Source of the DNA: Nepenthes gracilis | Taxonomy: Eukaryota; Streptophyta; Magnoliopsida; Caryophyllales; Nepenthaceae | DNA length: 64,000 bases | Assembly: GCA_033239525.1 (NCBI GenBank) | Contig: BSYO01000005.1 | Span: 1,391,001 to 1,455,000 of the forward strand | Direction of reading: 5' to 3' | Notes under the pieces: model-generated | Told to the model about the DNA's origin: nothing | The model's input: the letters and a program-made list of their open reading frames with translations, nothing else | Databases searched by the model: none | Program-made: the position numbers and the translations under genes | Shown: one piece after another, positions 22,446 to 34,151 of the stretch | Layout of the letters: each line of letters starts with the position of its first letter | How positions within the stretch are numbered: the stretch's first letter is position 1

Positions 22446-22863
22446 CTCTATTTCTGAAATGTATGCCTCTGCCTCCGCAGCTTTAATCCTGATAGCTACT
22501 GCTAACTCATGAACACTCCTATAAATGGAAAAAGAAGGTGAGGGGGAGCTAGAAAGAAGAAGTGAATATGCAGAGCAAATTTCAATACTAATACAGTATT
22601 GCAACAAATTCATGACAACAAACTTAATGTCGTAAGTTGCTAGCAAGAAACAAAATACTAATGCAGAAACTACAACAGAAAATGATCTACAACTTGACTC
22701 CCAAATCAGATATTGAAGCAGAGAGCCTCTGTTGACAAGCAGCCTCAGCTTCATTGGCAGCTTTTACTCCCAGTTCCAAACTATGCTCATCAAGAGCATG
22801 TTTTAAAACCTACGCTTGTGCAATAGCTCTTCTTTCAGATTCTTGAATTTCCCTTACATCTCT
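22446..22863 (-). pseudogene. HUB/BRE1-like coiled-coil fragment carried by the MULE
   Basis: Two exons lie on the minus strand with a 172-bp intron (22690-22519) that keeps GT and AG ends. Exon a (22863-22691) reads DVREIQESERRAIAQA, a stop replacing a probable Gln codon, then VLKHALDEHSLEL and AANEAEAACQQRLS. Exon b (22518-22446) ends EAEAYISEIE before a GT donor. This matches the coiled-coil region of plant HUB1/HUB2, the E3 ligases for histone H2B monoubiquitination, as I know the family. The retained intron points to capture of genomic DNA. The fragment has no start, no RING finger and an in-frame stop. Confidence 0.72.
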
Positions 22864-23382
22864 AAAACTTAAACGTTAAAACTCACAAATCTATTCCCAA
22901 ATCACACACCCATAAGCAATTCAAGAGTGGATGTTTGGTCTACCTAGTACATTACCAAATATACAGCTCGCTCATATATATGCTTTCAAACCTCTAAATA
23001 TACAGCTCGCTCATATGACTTGTACATTACCAAAATAATTGGTTTGTGTTAGAAATTGGTCTACCTAATATCCAAGAAAGTCTCTGTTAGAAACCAGTGA
23101 ATAAGATGGTCCATCTAATCTCGTATGTTGTTCCTGTAATATATGTTTTTGATGTTTAGTTAAAAGAATATTATATATACAATATAAATTAAAGAAAACT
23201 TAATACTTATATACCGTGAGCATTTGCATAAACGATTGTTGAGGTCTTGGATGATATTGAAAACTATTACGATCCGCGTCCATCTCTCCCAATGATGAGA
23301 ATATAATACCCGTAATCTACAAGGTACAATAAATCATAATAATTTTTCACAACTAACGAAAAATTACATAAATTATTCATTA

Positions 23383-25467
23383 CTATGAAAAATCATATTC
23401 ATACCTAACATTTGATGTAGAATCTCTCGGATGATCAACCTTTGCATGTTTCCTTTTTTCCAAACAACTTTTAATCCGTTTTGTTCCTTTACGCGCTTCA
23501 CGGCTTTTGACTCTTTTAACATTTCCATCAATGATTTTAACAATACGCGGTTGTTGACCTTCATCAAAATGGACGGCCGCAAAATTCTCAACCAATTCAT
23601 TAATTACTGAAAGACTCAATTCTAGCTTTGCTCTCCCTTCTACAGTACCACCGATTTGAAGTGCATTGTGCAAGACTGTTGACGCTACTCGCCCCGACCA
23701 TGTCTGCAAGTCCTCTTCAAAACCCGTTTCTTGAGTGCTCATGTTGGAATTTATGCCTCTAGCCGTCCGCGTCCACCTTTGCATGATATATTTTTTCAGA
23801 ATTTGTGTCATCTCAACAGTGGTAATCACTTTTAAGGTATGACAACATAGTATTCCAAAAGTCTCAAATAAACGGCATTCACATTCAAATATTTCATTTG
23901 CTGGATCACAGTATACCTTAAATGGGGTATTCGGGGCTATAGACAATACAATAAAATAAACAGGACCATCACGAGATTGTATACGTAACCCAGGAATATC
24001 CAACAACTCCGACTGTAACTTCTTAAATATTTTTGGAGTGTAAATCTTTGCCGCCTGCTTTATTAGTGGACAAGAGTGCAGAATTAGATCAGGCATTTTT
24101 TGTCTAAGCTCGTACTCCGCCACTAATTCATTATGCATCTTCTTCTCCAACAGCCTATCAAAATGATTAAAAAAATCACGCATATTAAGATTGCATCGAA
24201 GATGTCTCTTAAGATTACTATTTAGACATTCACTGAGTTGCATGCTTCGTATGCCCAATATCAAGATATTTTTCATATAATATGCAGCCCATTTGTACTT
24301 TAAACGATAAATATCGTCTAACCATAAACGTGCACAAGTCTCGTTTTCATTAGACACCATCTTCATCTAAACCGATTCAAACTCATACTCATCCGTATAG
24401 CGAAACATACAACTCATAAAATTTGAAAGTAAGCTCCCATGTCCCGCTAGGTGCTTCGTAACATTTTGTGATATATGCCACGTATACAAACTGTGACAAG
24501 TATTGAGCATAACTTGCCGCAATGCCTTCGCCATCGCAGCATTCTAATCAGTAAATATAGTAATTGGAGCCCTCCCACCATGACATTTTAAGAATATCTC
24601 CAATAACCACATAAAAGAATCCACCGTCTCATCATATAATAATGTAGCTCCAAACATAATCATCATCTTGTGGTGGTTAAAACCAGTAAACACACCAAAA
24701 GGTTTCGATCCTTTGTTCATACCATATGTCGTGTCAAAAATCACAACGTCCTCAAATGATTGGTAATCAACAATCATCTCCGCATCGGCTCAGAAAATAT
24801 TAGTTATGAAGTCATCAGAATCAAGTTGCATATCATGAAAAAAAGAAAAAAATTTTATTTTCTTTTCTAAAAAATAAGTCAATATCACTCCAGCCTCCCC
24901 TTGCTACATCTGCCGCTGTCTCCTAGCACAAAAATAAGATTTTTGATCTTCAATCATATGCCCAACACAATCCCTTCCCCCAGCCTCTCTCACAATAAAT
25001 TCATAGGTCTCCGTGGGTCTCAACCCAGTATCATGTGCCATATCAATAAGATGGCATTGCACTTTAGATACCTATCTCTGGAATCTCAATAGGTGTCTTG
25101 TTTCGGGAGGCTCAAGTTCATGGTTGTGTTCTTCTATGAATTCTTTGATAACAATTTTATTTGTCTCCCTATTAAGACAACATTCAATCCTAGCGTCACA
25201 GTCACATCGAGTCTCCCATCTATGTCGTGCTCCCTCCCCTTATCTTTTGTCAATTTGACGTTTTCCTTCTCTAGAACAACAAAATATTCTCAAAATCTCT
25301 ACATCATCTTCTCTAGATTTTCTTACCCGACTCTTCCGTACCGAAAATCCCATTCTATTTCCATATACATTCCAAAACAACCACGCATCATTCATACTAT
25401 CAAATGTCATTCCGATCGACGGCGGGCAATCATCCATATTATCTAAATATGCTAGAGATTCAGTCAC
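23383..25467 (-). pseudogene. MULE transposase (FAR1/FHY3-related), degenerate
   Basis: From 25467 downward: a FAR1 DNA-binding domain (IGMTFDSMNDAWLFWNVYG, GFSVRKSRVRKS, then after a stop RHRWETRCDC); the MULE catalytic domain, with the first acidic residue in FDTTYGMNKGSKPFG (about 24750-24700) and the second in TIFTD-stop-NAAMAKAL, where the stop at 24546-24544 replaces a residue normally Q or E; and a SWIM-type zinc finger CECRLFETFGILCCH (about 23890-23840). The longest intact piece is 327 codons (24366-23383). Several in-frame stops make it inactive. The terminal repeats and target duplication show that it is a transposon, not a domesticated FAR1-related gene. Confidence 0.9.
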
Positions 25468-25657
25468 TGTTTAAATATAAAATATTAAAATATTATTATT
25501 GAAGCATTGCAACTGTGGAAATCACAAGAATAGAATTGGAAAAATACCCCCACCTGCATTGCAACTGTGGACATGTAATGTGGGGGACATTATAGTCATA
25601 TTATCACTTTGTAACATATTCTAATATAATTTCTATATCATGATTTGAAGCAAGTAA

Positions 25658-26170
25658 CAAAATACACACACACGGCCCAATACCCGGCCCACCAAAACAA
25701 ACACACACACACGGCCCAATACACAAAACCTGCCCCACCACTCTTCACTGCACACGCACACACCCTCACCCCAAACCATCCCAGCCCATGGCCCATGACT
25801 TGCCATTCACCAAACCCAACCTACGGCCCGTTTTGCTTCAGCCACCAAACACACACACTCTCCCCACTACAGCTTCACACAACTTTTGCTCCCCTTCACA
25901 CACACACGAACACAACCTCACACCCAGTCTACGGTATGCCCACAGCAGCACTTGCTGCTTCACACACCCACATAGCAGTCTTGCTGCTACACTCATACAC
26001 ACACACAGCACACACACGAAGCACAAGCATACACCCAACCCCCCAATTCCTTCAAATTACTAACACACACACTGCTTCACGTCAACACACACATAGCTGT
26101 ACTCACGCTTACGCACCTACAACAGCTCACTACTACACATATACACACACTCAAACACACAACAATTTAA
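25658..26170. repeat. CA-rich low-complexity stretch inside the MULE
   Basis: Many interrupted (CA)n runs, most of them 4-8 units long. The His/Thr-rich and Cys/Val-rich open frames on both strands are products of the repeat. A similar CA-rich stretch (32905-33290) sits at the corresponding place in the solo LTR. Confidence 0.8.
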
Positions 26171-26470
26171 CCCCAATTTGCCTAATTCCTTCACTCACAC
26201 TCATGGCCAGAACAGAGCACGAAGCTCTGTTTTCTCTCACCAAATTTCTTGGACCGGTTACAACAAATTAACATTCACTTACTCCTCAAATTTCCAACGA
26301 ACACACCATCCAATTTTTACCTCCAAAAAATTGGTGGAATTAGAAGAAGAGAGAGAGAGAGTCAGATTCGAAGCCATTTCTTGAATCCAAACAACACACA
26401 GTCAAGAATACCACGAAGAAGGAAGGAGTTATGAGAAATCAACTTCAAATTTGAATAGAGTGACAGTAGA

Positions 26471-26560
26471 GGGTTTACTTGCAAATTGAGTAGAAATGAC
26501 AGTAAACGAGATTCACTTACAAACGGAGGAGAACGACATTAAAGAGATTTCACTTGCCTT
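26471..26560 (-). repeat. Triplet of spaced GCAAGTAAA-like motifs (MULE copy)
   Basis: On the plus strand the motifs are GGTTTACTTGC (26472), ATTCACTTAC (26511) and TTCACTTGCC (26549). On the minus strand they follow the leader-like part of the right terminal repeat (AATCAAGGCAAGTG). The arrangement parallels 4287-4396 and 33623-33680. Confidence 0.45.
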
Positions 26561-27093
26561 GATTTGGTGATTGGCGGCGACGGCTTCGACGGCAGCAGTC
26601 GGCAAGGGTTTGCGATAGTGGCTCCGGTACCGATTGACGACAACGATACTTCCTCCTACTCAAGCATACAACGGCGACTACGACGACATACGACGGAAAC
26701 TCTGGAAGCGTCAACTACAGCGGCTCGGCCGAGGAACTTGTTATCTCGACGGCATCAGCTCACGGCTAGGGTAACAATGGCCGCGTTCTTCCTCTTCGGT
26801 TCTTCGTTCTGCTCTCTCTCTCTCTCCCCTCCTCTTTCTTCGTTTTTTGTTCTACCCTGCTAGGGTTTTGTTTTAAGAGATGAAAGTTGGCAACCGTTGG
26901 ATTTGTTTTCAATCCAACGGCTGCTATCTCCCTTCTTCAAATTTAAAAAAAAAAATTTAACACTGTGCGCGTGCGAAGCCGTTCGCACGTGCATAGTTGA
27001 TATTTAAAAATAAAATTATATTAAAACGGGGGCCGTCGGATGAAATCCAACGGCCCCCTCCTTACGGCACTGCGGCGCAGGGCCCCTCGTTCC
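26561..27093 (-). repeat. MULE right terminal inverted repeat
   Basis: This is the partner of 20011-20515 and lies on the transposase 5' side. It includes a palindromic GGGCCGT-rich segment near 27028-27060 that the left arm has in different form. The GA-rich and GCC-rich parts would be the transposase promoter and leader. Confidence 0.8.
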
Positions 27094-27102
27094 GACAATT
27101 CA

Positions 27103-28518
27103 GCTACCTAAAATCTCTATATCATTAAAGCATTCAGCTAACTAAAATCTCTATATCATTAAAGCAACATTGGGCATGCACCAATCAACATCATTTTGTA
27201 TTGTGTCTATGTTAACTACAAACTATTATAATTAATTTAGTAGTCGTTACGTAATTAATGAAAAAATAATTGTCACAATTTGAACTTGGTTGTGGCCTTG
27301 TTTATCTAAGGGCTGTCTAATTTTGTGCAGCACAAATGTAAATCCCTCAACCTCAGTGATTACTTCTGTTCGTCCATCCTCGTGGGGTGACTGCTGATTA
27401 ATTCTCTTTTAACAATTTCGATGCAAGTATTGGCATCCTATTCGGGCTCATACTTGGCGAATAAACAATATACCTCCAATTTCATTGCCTTTGGATTTAT
27501 GGCCTTGCACAGAATTCTCTATAGCCATGCAAGATAAACCCGATCAATCTATGTAATGAATTAACATTCTATATTTTAGACAATGTAAAGAATTAATTTG
27601 TTTGCAAAAGGCACTTCAATATTGGCTTCGAGCAGTGACTTCTTTGAGACGCAGTAAGTCAGTAATTTCTAATATGTATTTCAAGTAGCTTTTGCTGAAG
27701 TATCTGTATTTTATAATAATTTTTGAATGTGAAAACAAATAAGTAGGACGAGCGCGGGGCCCCTCGTCTCAAGGGTTGAAGTGAGTGAGAAGATTGTCTA
27801 TATAATGATATTTGTTCACATTTCCAGGTATGCATTAATGAAAGCTGGTCATCCACAGTTCATCATCGTCTCCATTGTAATCATAGTGAATATTGAGTAA
27901 TGCAAGTATAAATTGGTATCATAGGCTAACCACATGGCCCAGTCATGTTGTTCAACTCGTAACTTGAATAAATATTCCTGCAAATGACATGGCCGACGAC
28001 AATCAGTTGAGTGACATTAATATAGAGAATAATGAATGATTTGAAATAGAGAGAATAATGAATGATTTGAACAATATGCGATTGTTGGCACTCCCTATCT
28101 TGCAAGTCTAAATCTGGTGTTTCGATGGCTGATCCCAAAAAGGATCAATTTCAAATAGATCTGCTCTTTGATTCTAAGGCTGGTGATATTTATGCCTTGA
28201 AGCAACGTTGTCTTTTTATGAGGTGTTGCTACAAGGTTGACGAGTTACAGAATTAGTTGTCATAATATGGATATGGTGGTGATATTTACCTTTCAAATGT
28301 TTAAACACGGATATGGTTGTGATTGGAAATAGCATGTTGCACATAAAAGGAAACCATTTATCAGGAGGTCATAATATGTTCTGATGGAAGTCTCACACTT
28401 GTTTAAATTTGGTATCCACCGCGTGTTAGGACATGAAAGGATTGATCCAAGAAACAAAACAGGACCCTTCTCTAACATGCCTTAGCTCACGTAATCGTAT
28501 CGGCGGGCTTATGAATGT
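27103..28518. other. Between MULE and sHSP copy 2; no gene
   Basis: There is no convincing open frame. Short direct doublings occur: a ~36-bp unit with 'ctaaaatctctatatcattaaagc' at 27108-27164, and 'agagaataatgaatgatttga' at about 28024-28070. Confidence 0.45.
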
Positions 28519-28752
28519 AAAATTTTCACAGTTTGAATATATTAAACAATCATTATGATCATTCCAACATTCAACAAGTTAACAGCGTTCAATTGATAAA
28601 TATTGCTTTTAGGTTATAACTACATGTAAGCCAACAAGAAATATTGAAGTAATACATTTATTGTAGCAGACCAAAATTACAGTAACTAGTGCATACTGAT
28701 TATAGTTTCAGCAAGCACACCATAGCATCATCATACGAACAAGCAGAATTCC

Positions 28753-29220
28753 TTAGCCAGAAATCTCAACAGATTTGATGGCGGGCTTCTTTCCCTCCTT
28801 CTTCGGAACTGTAATCGTCAGCACGCCGTTCTCCATCGAAGCCTTCACCTCCTCCACTTTCGCATTCTCCGGCAGCCCGAATCGCCGCAGGAACCTCCCG
28901 CTGCTCCGCTCCACGCGGTGCCACTTATCACTCTTCTCCTCCTGCTCTCTGTTCCTTTCTCCGCTGATCTGGAGCACCCTGCCTTCTTCCACCTCCACCT
29001 TCACCTCCTCCTTCCGAATCCCCGGAAGATCCGCCTTGAAGATGTGAGCCTCCGGCGTCTCCTTCCAGTCGATCCGCGTGTTCACGAAGGCTGCGGTCTC
29101 ACTCGAGATGGAAGGGCCGGAGACAGATCTGCTGCCTGTGAAGGGATCCCATAAGTCAAACGAGAATGGATCGAAGACGCTGCTTCGCCGTCCGCCGAAG
29201 ATACTCGGAATCAGCGACAT
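28753..29220 (-). CDS. Class I cytosolic small heat-shock protein, copy 2
   Basis: The 155-residue intronless frame is identical to copy 1 except for Ser30 and Ala147. It has the WDPF motif (24-27), alpha-crystallin domain (about 45-140) with GVLT (132-135), and the C-terminal V-E-I anchor (151-153). It runs towards copy 1 (tail to tail, about 10 kb apart), with the MULE between them. The promoter keeps the heat-shock elements and has a stronger TATATATA box. It is intact and probably heat-inducible; whether both copies are expressed cannot be seen here. Confidence 0.95.
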   Translation of the reverse strand: MSLIPSIFGGRRSSVFDPFSFDLWDPFTGSRSVSGPSISSETAAFVNTRIDWKETPEAHIFKADLPGIRKEEVKVEVEEGRVLQISGERNREQEEKSDKWHRVERSSGRFLRRFGLPENAKVEEVKASMENGVLTITVPKKEGKKPAIKSVEISG

Positions 29221-29308
29221 GGTTTATGAATGATTCACTCAAGAAACTTAATAATAGTTGTGTTTCGATAACAGTTTACTACACGCGATGGAGGAGGAGG
29301 AAACTGTG

Positions 29309-29382
29309 TATATATAGAGCGATGAGGAAGTTTCTGGCATTTTCTTGAAAATGTTTCCATCGCACAGACTTCTGTAAGCTTC
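29309..29382 (-). promoter_or_regulatory. Heat-shock elements and TATA box, sHSP copy 2
   Basis: Reading the minus strand: GAAgcTTAcaGAA (29382-29370), TTCaaGAA (29349-29342), GAAacTTC (29334-29327) and then TATATATA (29316-29309). Order and spacing match copy 1. Confidence 0.8.
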
Positions 29383-30108
29383 TACAGCCTTCGCTGGCAG
29401 GGTTGATTGATGGATGGGCTAAGAACGTGGTGGATTTGATGTACGGGCCAAAAACGTGGGCTTGACGTATGGGCCTTCTTCATTTTAACACATTAAATGT
29501 TAATCATAAGGAAAATACAATTATAAACCTCCAATAGTGCAAAGTATAGAAAAAGTTATAATAATACAAAAATCACACATGCATTCAATGATTTGATAAC
29601 TAAGACCATCAAGCAAAAACTACCTATCGAATAGTTTGAGCTTAATCTCTATAAAGTTTAATTTAAAGATCACTCTTCCTCCAATACTGATTGTTTAAAT
29701 TTATAATAAAATAAAATAAAATTTTCTAATTATCCCATAAATAAAAAATATTCCTAGGATTGTTCAGTAAGTAAAAATTAAATCTGTTTCTTAAATTTTT
29801 CTTTAAAAAATAAAAAATTATAAAATATATTTAAATTTCCTTGTTTTTATTTAGAAAATTAAAAAAAATAAAGTTATCTAATTTTTTAGATTTGATCTAA
29901 ATTCTAGAAGACAGATATTTTTATAATTTCTTTTGCTATAAAGTAAAATTGTTCATAGTTTTTGTAAATACTATTTTACATAATAATTATTAGGTCCAAT
30001 ACCGGTGAAACCCAAAAATACGAGACCAAATCCAAGAAGTAGTAGCCCAGACCGCCTATACAGTTCAGAACTCAAAGCAGCCTATGTGGTGGCCCAACGC
30101 CTGCAGCC

Positions 30109-30904
30109 AATTAGAAAAAGGATTGAGTGGCCGGACAACAAAGGTACAGAATCACACACACACAGTGAAATAAAATGAAAGAAAAAAATGAATACCAAAT
30201 ATTTTACGTGAAAAATCCTTTGAATAAGGAAAAAACTACAGGACTTCAATCCACAAAAGGATTATACTATGTGAGTTTTCGGTTACACAAATCACCGACT
30301 ACACAAGCCCTAAGAGTCGAAGAAGAAGAAGAACAGAGCCTTGAGAATACACCCACCTAACTCTCCCTATTACACTTCGCTCTTCTTTCGCTCTTTGTTT
30401 CTGCAATAGCTTTCATACATACACGCTTACTTACTCATCACTTCTACTAACTGACACAAAACACACACACATATATGTAAACTAGCTGATGAGAGTGACG
30501 GTCACGCCAACGTGGAGGACACCCGTATAGTCAGCAGACTAGCGATCATGCACCTCTGCAATGGCACTACAGACTGTTTGACTGAATGCAAATAGTGCCC
30601 ACTTTGCAAATGCAGCACACATTTCTCACAGATCTAGTGTGCTCAGTAAATATTCTGAGCCGGCGTCCATGTGTGTTTTCTGTTTTTAAGTCCTCGGACC
30701 TCCAAAAATGCCTCCAGGCATTACCCATGGACCTCAAGCTCCAATAGCAGAAAATTCTCGGATATTACATAATATCCGCGTCAATTTTCAAAATTTACGC
30801 ACGACTTACTCACAAATCCGCAAATAACACAAGCGCATAAGTTGACGAACCATATCAGTGCATAAGTCCGCAACTATATTCCCACAAAGGGAGTGACTCT
30901 AACA
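30109..30904 (-). repeat. 3' LTR of second Copia
   Basis: It pairs with 38444-39240. The inner edge reads TGTTAGAGTCACTCCC on the minus strand, preceded by a purine-rich AAGGAGAAATT tract. The outer edge near 30109 is degenerate. Confidence 0.82.
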
Positions 30905-31689
30905 AATTTCTCCTTACAACCGAGGGGAAACAAAACTAGTTAGCCCAACGATGCCACAGTAAACTTTTAACTTTTCCTTTGGTAAAATTTTGATCATCAT
31001 GTTTGACCCATTTTAATCTGACCAGACTTTCTCTACTGTCCGCCTCCCTTCATTTGTAACGAGCCGAGCTCGGATCTCCAAACCCGATTCGGACGGTTAC
31101 TGTAAAATCTCAAATCATCCAAAATCATCAATTACACGTCATCAAACAACTTAAATAAACTTGATTCAATCACATCACTATCATCTAAAACACCATCAAT
31201 AGTCATCATAAATATATCATTAATTAAATATCCATAATAGTAATATATAATTTTAATAAATGACATCAATATCTAAAATATCAATCGTCATAAAGAAAAT
31301 CTAATAAATGTCGAACAGTAATTAAACTAATAAAATCTTAAGCCTCTATCTTGAAAATCTCAATCTCTGAGATCACCTCCGTTTGAAATATATATAATAA
31401 CACGCGATCTCTTTTATCTTGATATTAATTTGTCTACTCTGAAATTAATAAAATATAAAAGTGAGTTGAAAGTCCAATAAGTAAAAATAAACAACAATAG
31501 AAGAATACAATTAAGCATCCCGGACGATAATATAATGAATAAAATTAATAATAGCAGGTAATATATCAACAATTGTCCAAGATTTAATAACATGTTGGGT
31601 TCATGACCCAAAGGCCATAAGAACAATTGGATATCTAGAAGGCAATATGGATTCCATTGAATCTGATTATCAGCTTAATTCGAGGTCAC

Positions 31690-32912
31690 AATTGCGCGAA
31701 TGATTAAAAATCTCTATGGATCTTATTCTACCCTAATGTACCAAAGGCAGCGTATTTATGCTCCCAACGGTTGGGTAAGTATAACGCGGTTATCCATGAT
31801 ATTTGACTACTCCTACAGTCCTCCCAGAGGCTGTATACATAGCATGCCGATACCACCCGTGATACCCCTCGACAAATGATATCCTAAATATCATCTCCTA
31901 CGATGGTCACATGGTTATAAGTATCCCTCTTTAATATCAACGACCTCGACTAATTGTACAATGTGACGAGAATTTGATTATTCTCCCAATTTAAGATCAT
32001 GATTGTACGAGATAATAAAAATCTTCCTAAACCTTATTCTACCATAGTAAACTAAAGGCCGCGTATTTACACCCCTAACGATTGAGTAAATGTAATGAGG
32101 TTATCCATGGTATCCAACTACCCCTACAATCCTCCCAAAAGCTGTACCCATAACACGCCGATACCATCTGTGATATCCCCGGCCAAATGATATCCCAAAT
32201 ATCATCCTCTACGATGGTCACTAGGTTATAAGTATCCCTTATCAATATCAATGACCTCAACTTCCGGAATAAAATCGGTATTGAAAAAGTATAGACTACT
32301 ATAAGGTTCTACGAACTCCCATTCGTCCGGATACCCTAGAGCCTTCGTATACTCTCATTTATTTATTTATAGAGTGCCAATAAATGTACGCATACTACCA
32401 AGATTAATGCGAAAAATAATTTATCGGAATTCATGAATGAGATACAGGAGTAATCAGTTAACAGACTATTATTATTCTTACCTATGCACACAATATAAAC
32501 ATATACAGCCAACACATATATAATTAGCCCTCCCAAAGGCTGTACCCGTAGCATGCCGATACCATTCGTGATACCCCTGCCAAATGATATCCCGATATCA
32601 TTTTCTACGATGTTCGCTAAGTTATAAGTATCCCTCATCAATATCAATGACCTCAACCTCCAGAATGGAATTGGTATTAAAAAAGTATAAACTATTCCAA
32701 GGTTCCATGAACTCCCATTCGTCCGGATACCTTAGAGTTTTCGTATACTCTCCTTTACTTATCCATAGAGTACCAATAAATGTACGCATACCACCAAGGT
32801 TAACGTGAATAATAATTTATCGGAATTCATCAATAAAATATAGGAGTAATTAGTTAATAGACTATTGTTATTCTTACTTATGCACACAATATAAACATAT
32901 ACAACCAACACA
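31690..32912. repeat. Tandem repeat array, ~300-430-bp units
   Basis: Shared landmarks recur: 'tgccgataccatctgtgatat', 'caaatgatatcc', 'ggttataagtatccct' and 'cattcgtccggatacc'. Two long units (about 32095-32517 and 32524-32912) align over nearly their full length, and shorter ones precede them (about 31690-31960 and 31992-32095). It lies inside the solo LTR and is non-coding. Confidence 0.85.
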
Positions 32913-33290
32913 CACGCACACACATATATATATTATAGCTACAAATATATAAATGTATTTATATTTATATCAATACAAACACACACCACACGCACACACA
33001 CTGCCACACACTCACCGTTACATACAGCACATATGAACACACTTCCCACGCACTGTGCATACCTGCACTTGGCCACGTACACACCCAGCACTCCATGTAT
33101 TTATACACATGTATATACATACACATATACACACGTATACACTCACACATGCTGAACACACACACTGCCTACACTTGCACACAGCAACGCACGCCCACAA
33201 CACTTACACACGGCAATACGCATATATACACCCATGCATATACATATCTACGCACACCTACACACACACGTACGCACACAATACATGTAC
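32905..33290. repeat. CA-rich low-complexity stretch
   Basis: Many interrupted (CA)n and (TA)n runs. The His/Thr-rich and Cys-rich frames on both strands are repeat artefacts. Confidence 0.8.
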
Positions 33291-33622
33291 CATCTTTTGT
33301 ATAGTAACACAGGGCAGAGCCTATGCACAAGTCCACCAGTAGTATAAACAGAGAACGAGGCTCTGTTTTCTCACCCATTCCACCTTCCCACGATTTAACA
33401 TGAATTCTCGAGTTTTATGATTTAACGGGGAACACCACACATTACAGTATCATTTGCCAAACCTTATGCACAACCCTCAGAATTCCAAATAATAATAACG
33501 GAACCCGTGCCCCTGTTTTTTCCCAAATCTACGATTTCACCTAGCTGGATGTCGATTTCCTCAAAATCAAGTTATGCCACTGAAAATCAACAACAACAAT
33601 TAAAAAGGGCAGAATTTAGGAG

Positions 33623-33680
33623 TTTTACTTACAATAATTAGAAAGATTACTTGCCAAAAAGGGAGGATTACTTGCCTGAT
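33623..33680 (-). repeat. Triplet of spaced GCAAGTAA-like motifs (solo LTR copy)
   Basis: Plus-strand TTTTACTTAC (33623), GATTACTTGCC (33646) and GATTACTTGCCTGATTT (33666) lie just before the GCC-rich leader (33690-33830). On the minus strand the last reads AAATCAGGCAAGTAATC. Confidence 0.5.
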
Positions 33681-34100
33681 TTAACAGAGGCGGCGAGGGT
33701 TTAACGATGGCCAGGGCTGGCGGCGGTGACAGCACAGGCACGGGCTGACGACAGCAACGCAGCGACAACGACCACTAATGGTGAACGTTGATGGCACACC
33801 TCTGGGCCCAAAGCGGCGGCGACGACCATGACTTTAGATGGCAGCTACTTCTTCCCCCCTTCCTCCTAACACCAATGTCTCTTAAATAACGAAGGGGGTC
33901 AATTTAGGATTTCGCCAACTTTCTATTTGGGCGTCCGTCTCCTTCCTTCTCCTCGTTACTGAAATTGTGCCGTTCTCTCTCTCTCTTCTCCCTTCCTTCT
34001 TCTATTCCTTCCTTTCTTCTTCTTTTACTTTCTTTCTTCTTTCTTTTTTTTTTCTTTTCCTTCTCTTCCTTTTTCTTTTCTTTCTCCCGTTATTTGTTTC

Positions 34101-34151
<51 letters not shown>
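34101..34151. repeat. (ATT)n microsatellite
   Basis: About 16 uninterrupted ATT/TTA triplets follow a CT-rich tract. The Ile/Leu-rich frames across it are artefacts. Confidence 0.95.

Larger units (their letters stand above)
20011..27093 (-). mobile_element. Mutator-like element (MULE) with captured gene fragments
   Basis: The 7,083-bp element is flanked by a perfect 9-bp target duplication GACAATTCA (20002-20010 and 27094-27102), the length typical of Mutator-like transposons. Its ends form long diverged inverted repeats of about 500 bp beginning GGGAAGCAGGGGCCCTGC and, on the opposite strand, GGAACGAGGGGCCCTGC. Inside are a dead FAR1-type transposase on the minus strand (23383-25467), a COP1-like exon fragment on the plus strand (21007-21147) and a two-exon HUB/BRE1-like fragment on the minus strand (22446-22863). 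It lies between the two inverted small heat-shock genes. Confidence 0.92.
28519..30108 (-). repeat. Inverted duplication, right arm
   Basis: Reverse-complement partner of 17310-18995. It ends at 30108, where the Copia LTR begins, so that insertion probably truncated or split it. Sequence beyond the far Copia LTR (39241 on) does not resume the match. Confidence 0.85.

Noticed and set aside
23383..25467. A domesticated FAR1/FHY3-type regulatory gene.
   Set aside because: In-frame stops break the frame and it lies inside terminal inverted repeats with a 9-bp target duplication.
25645..26271. 208-codon His/Thr/Pro-rich open frame.
   Set aside because: A product of interrupted CA repeats within the MULE; frames are open on both strands for the same reason.
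33055..33342. His/Thr-rich and opposing Cys/Val-rich frames.
   Set aside because: CA repeat in the solo LTR.
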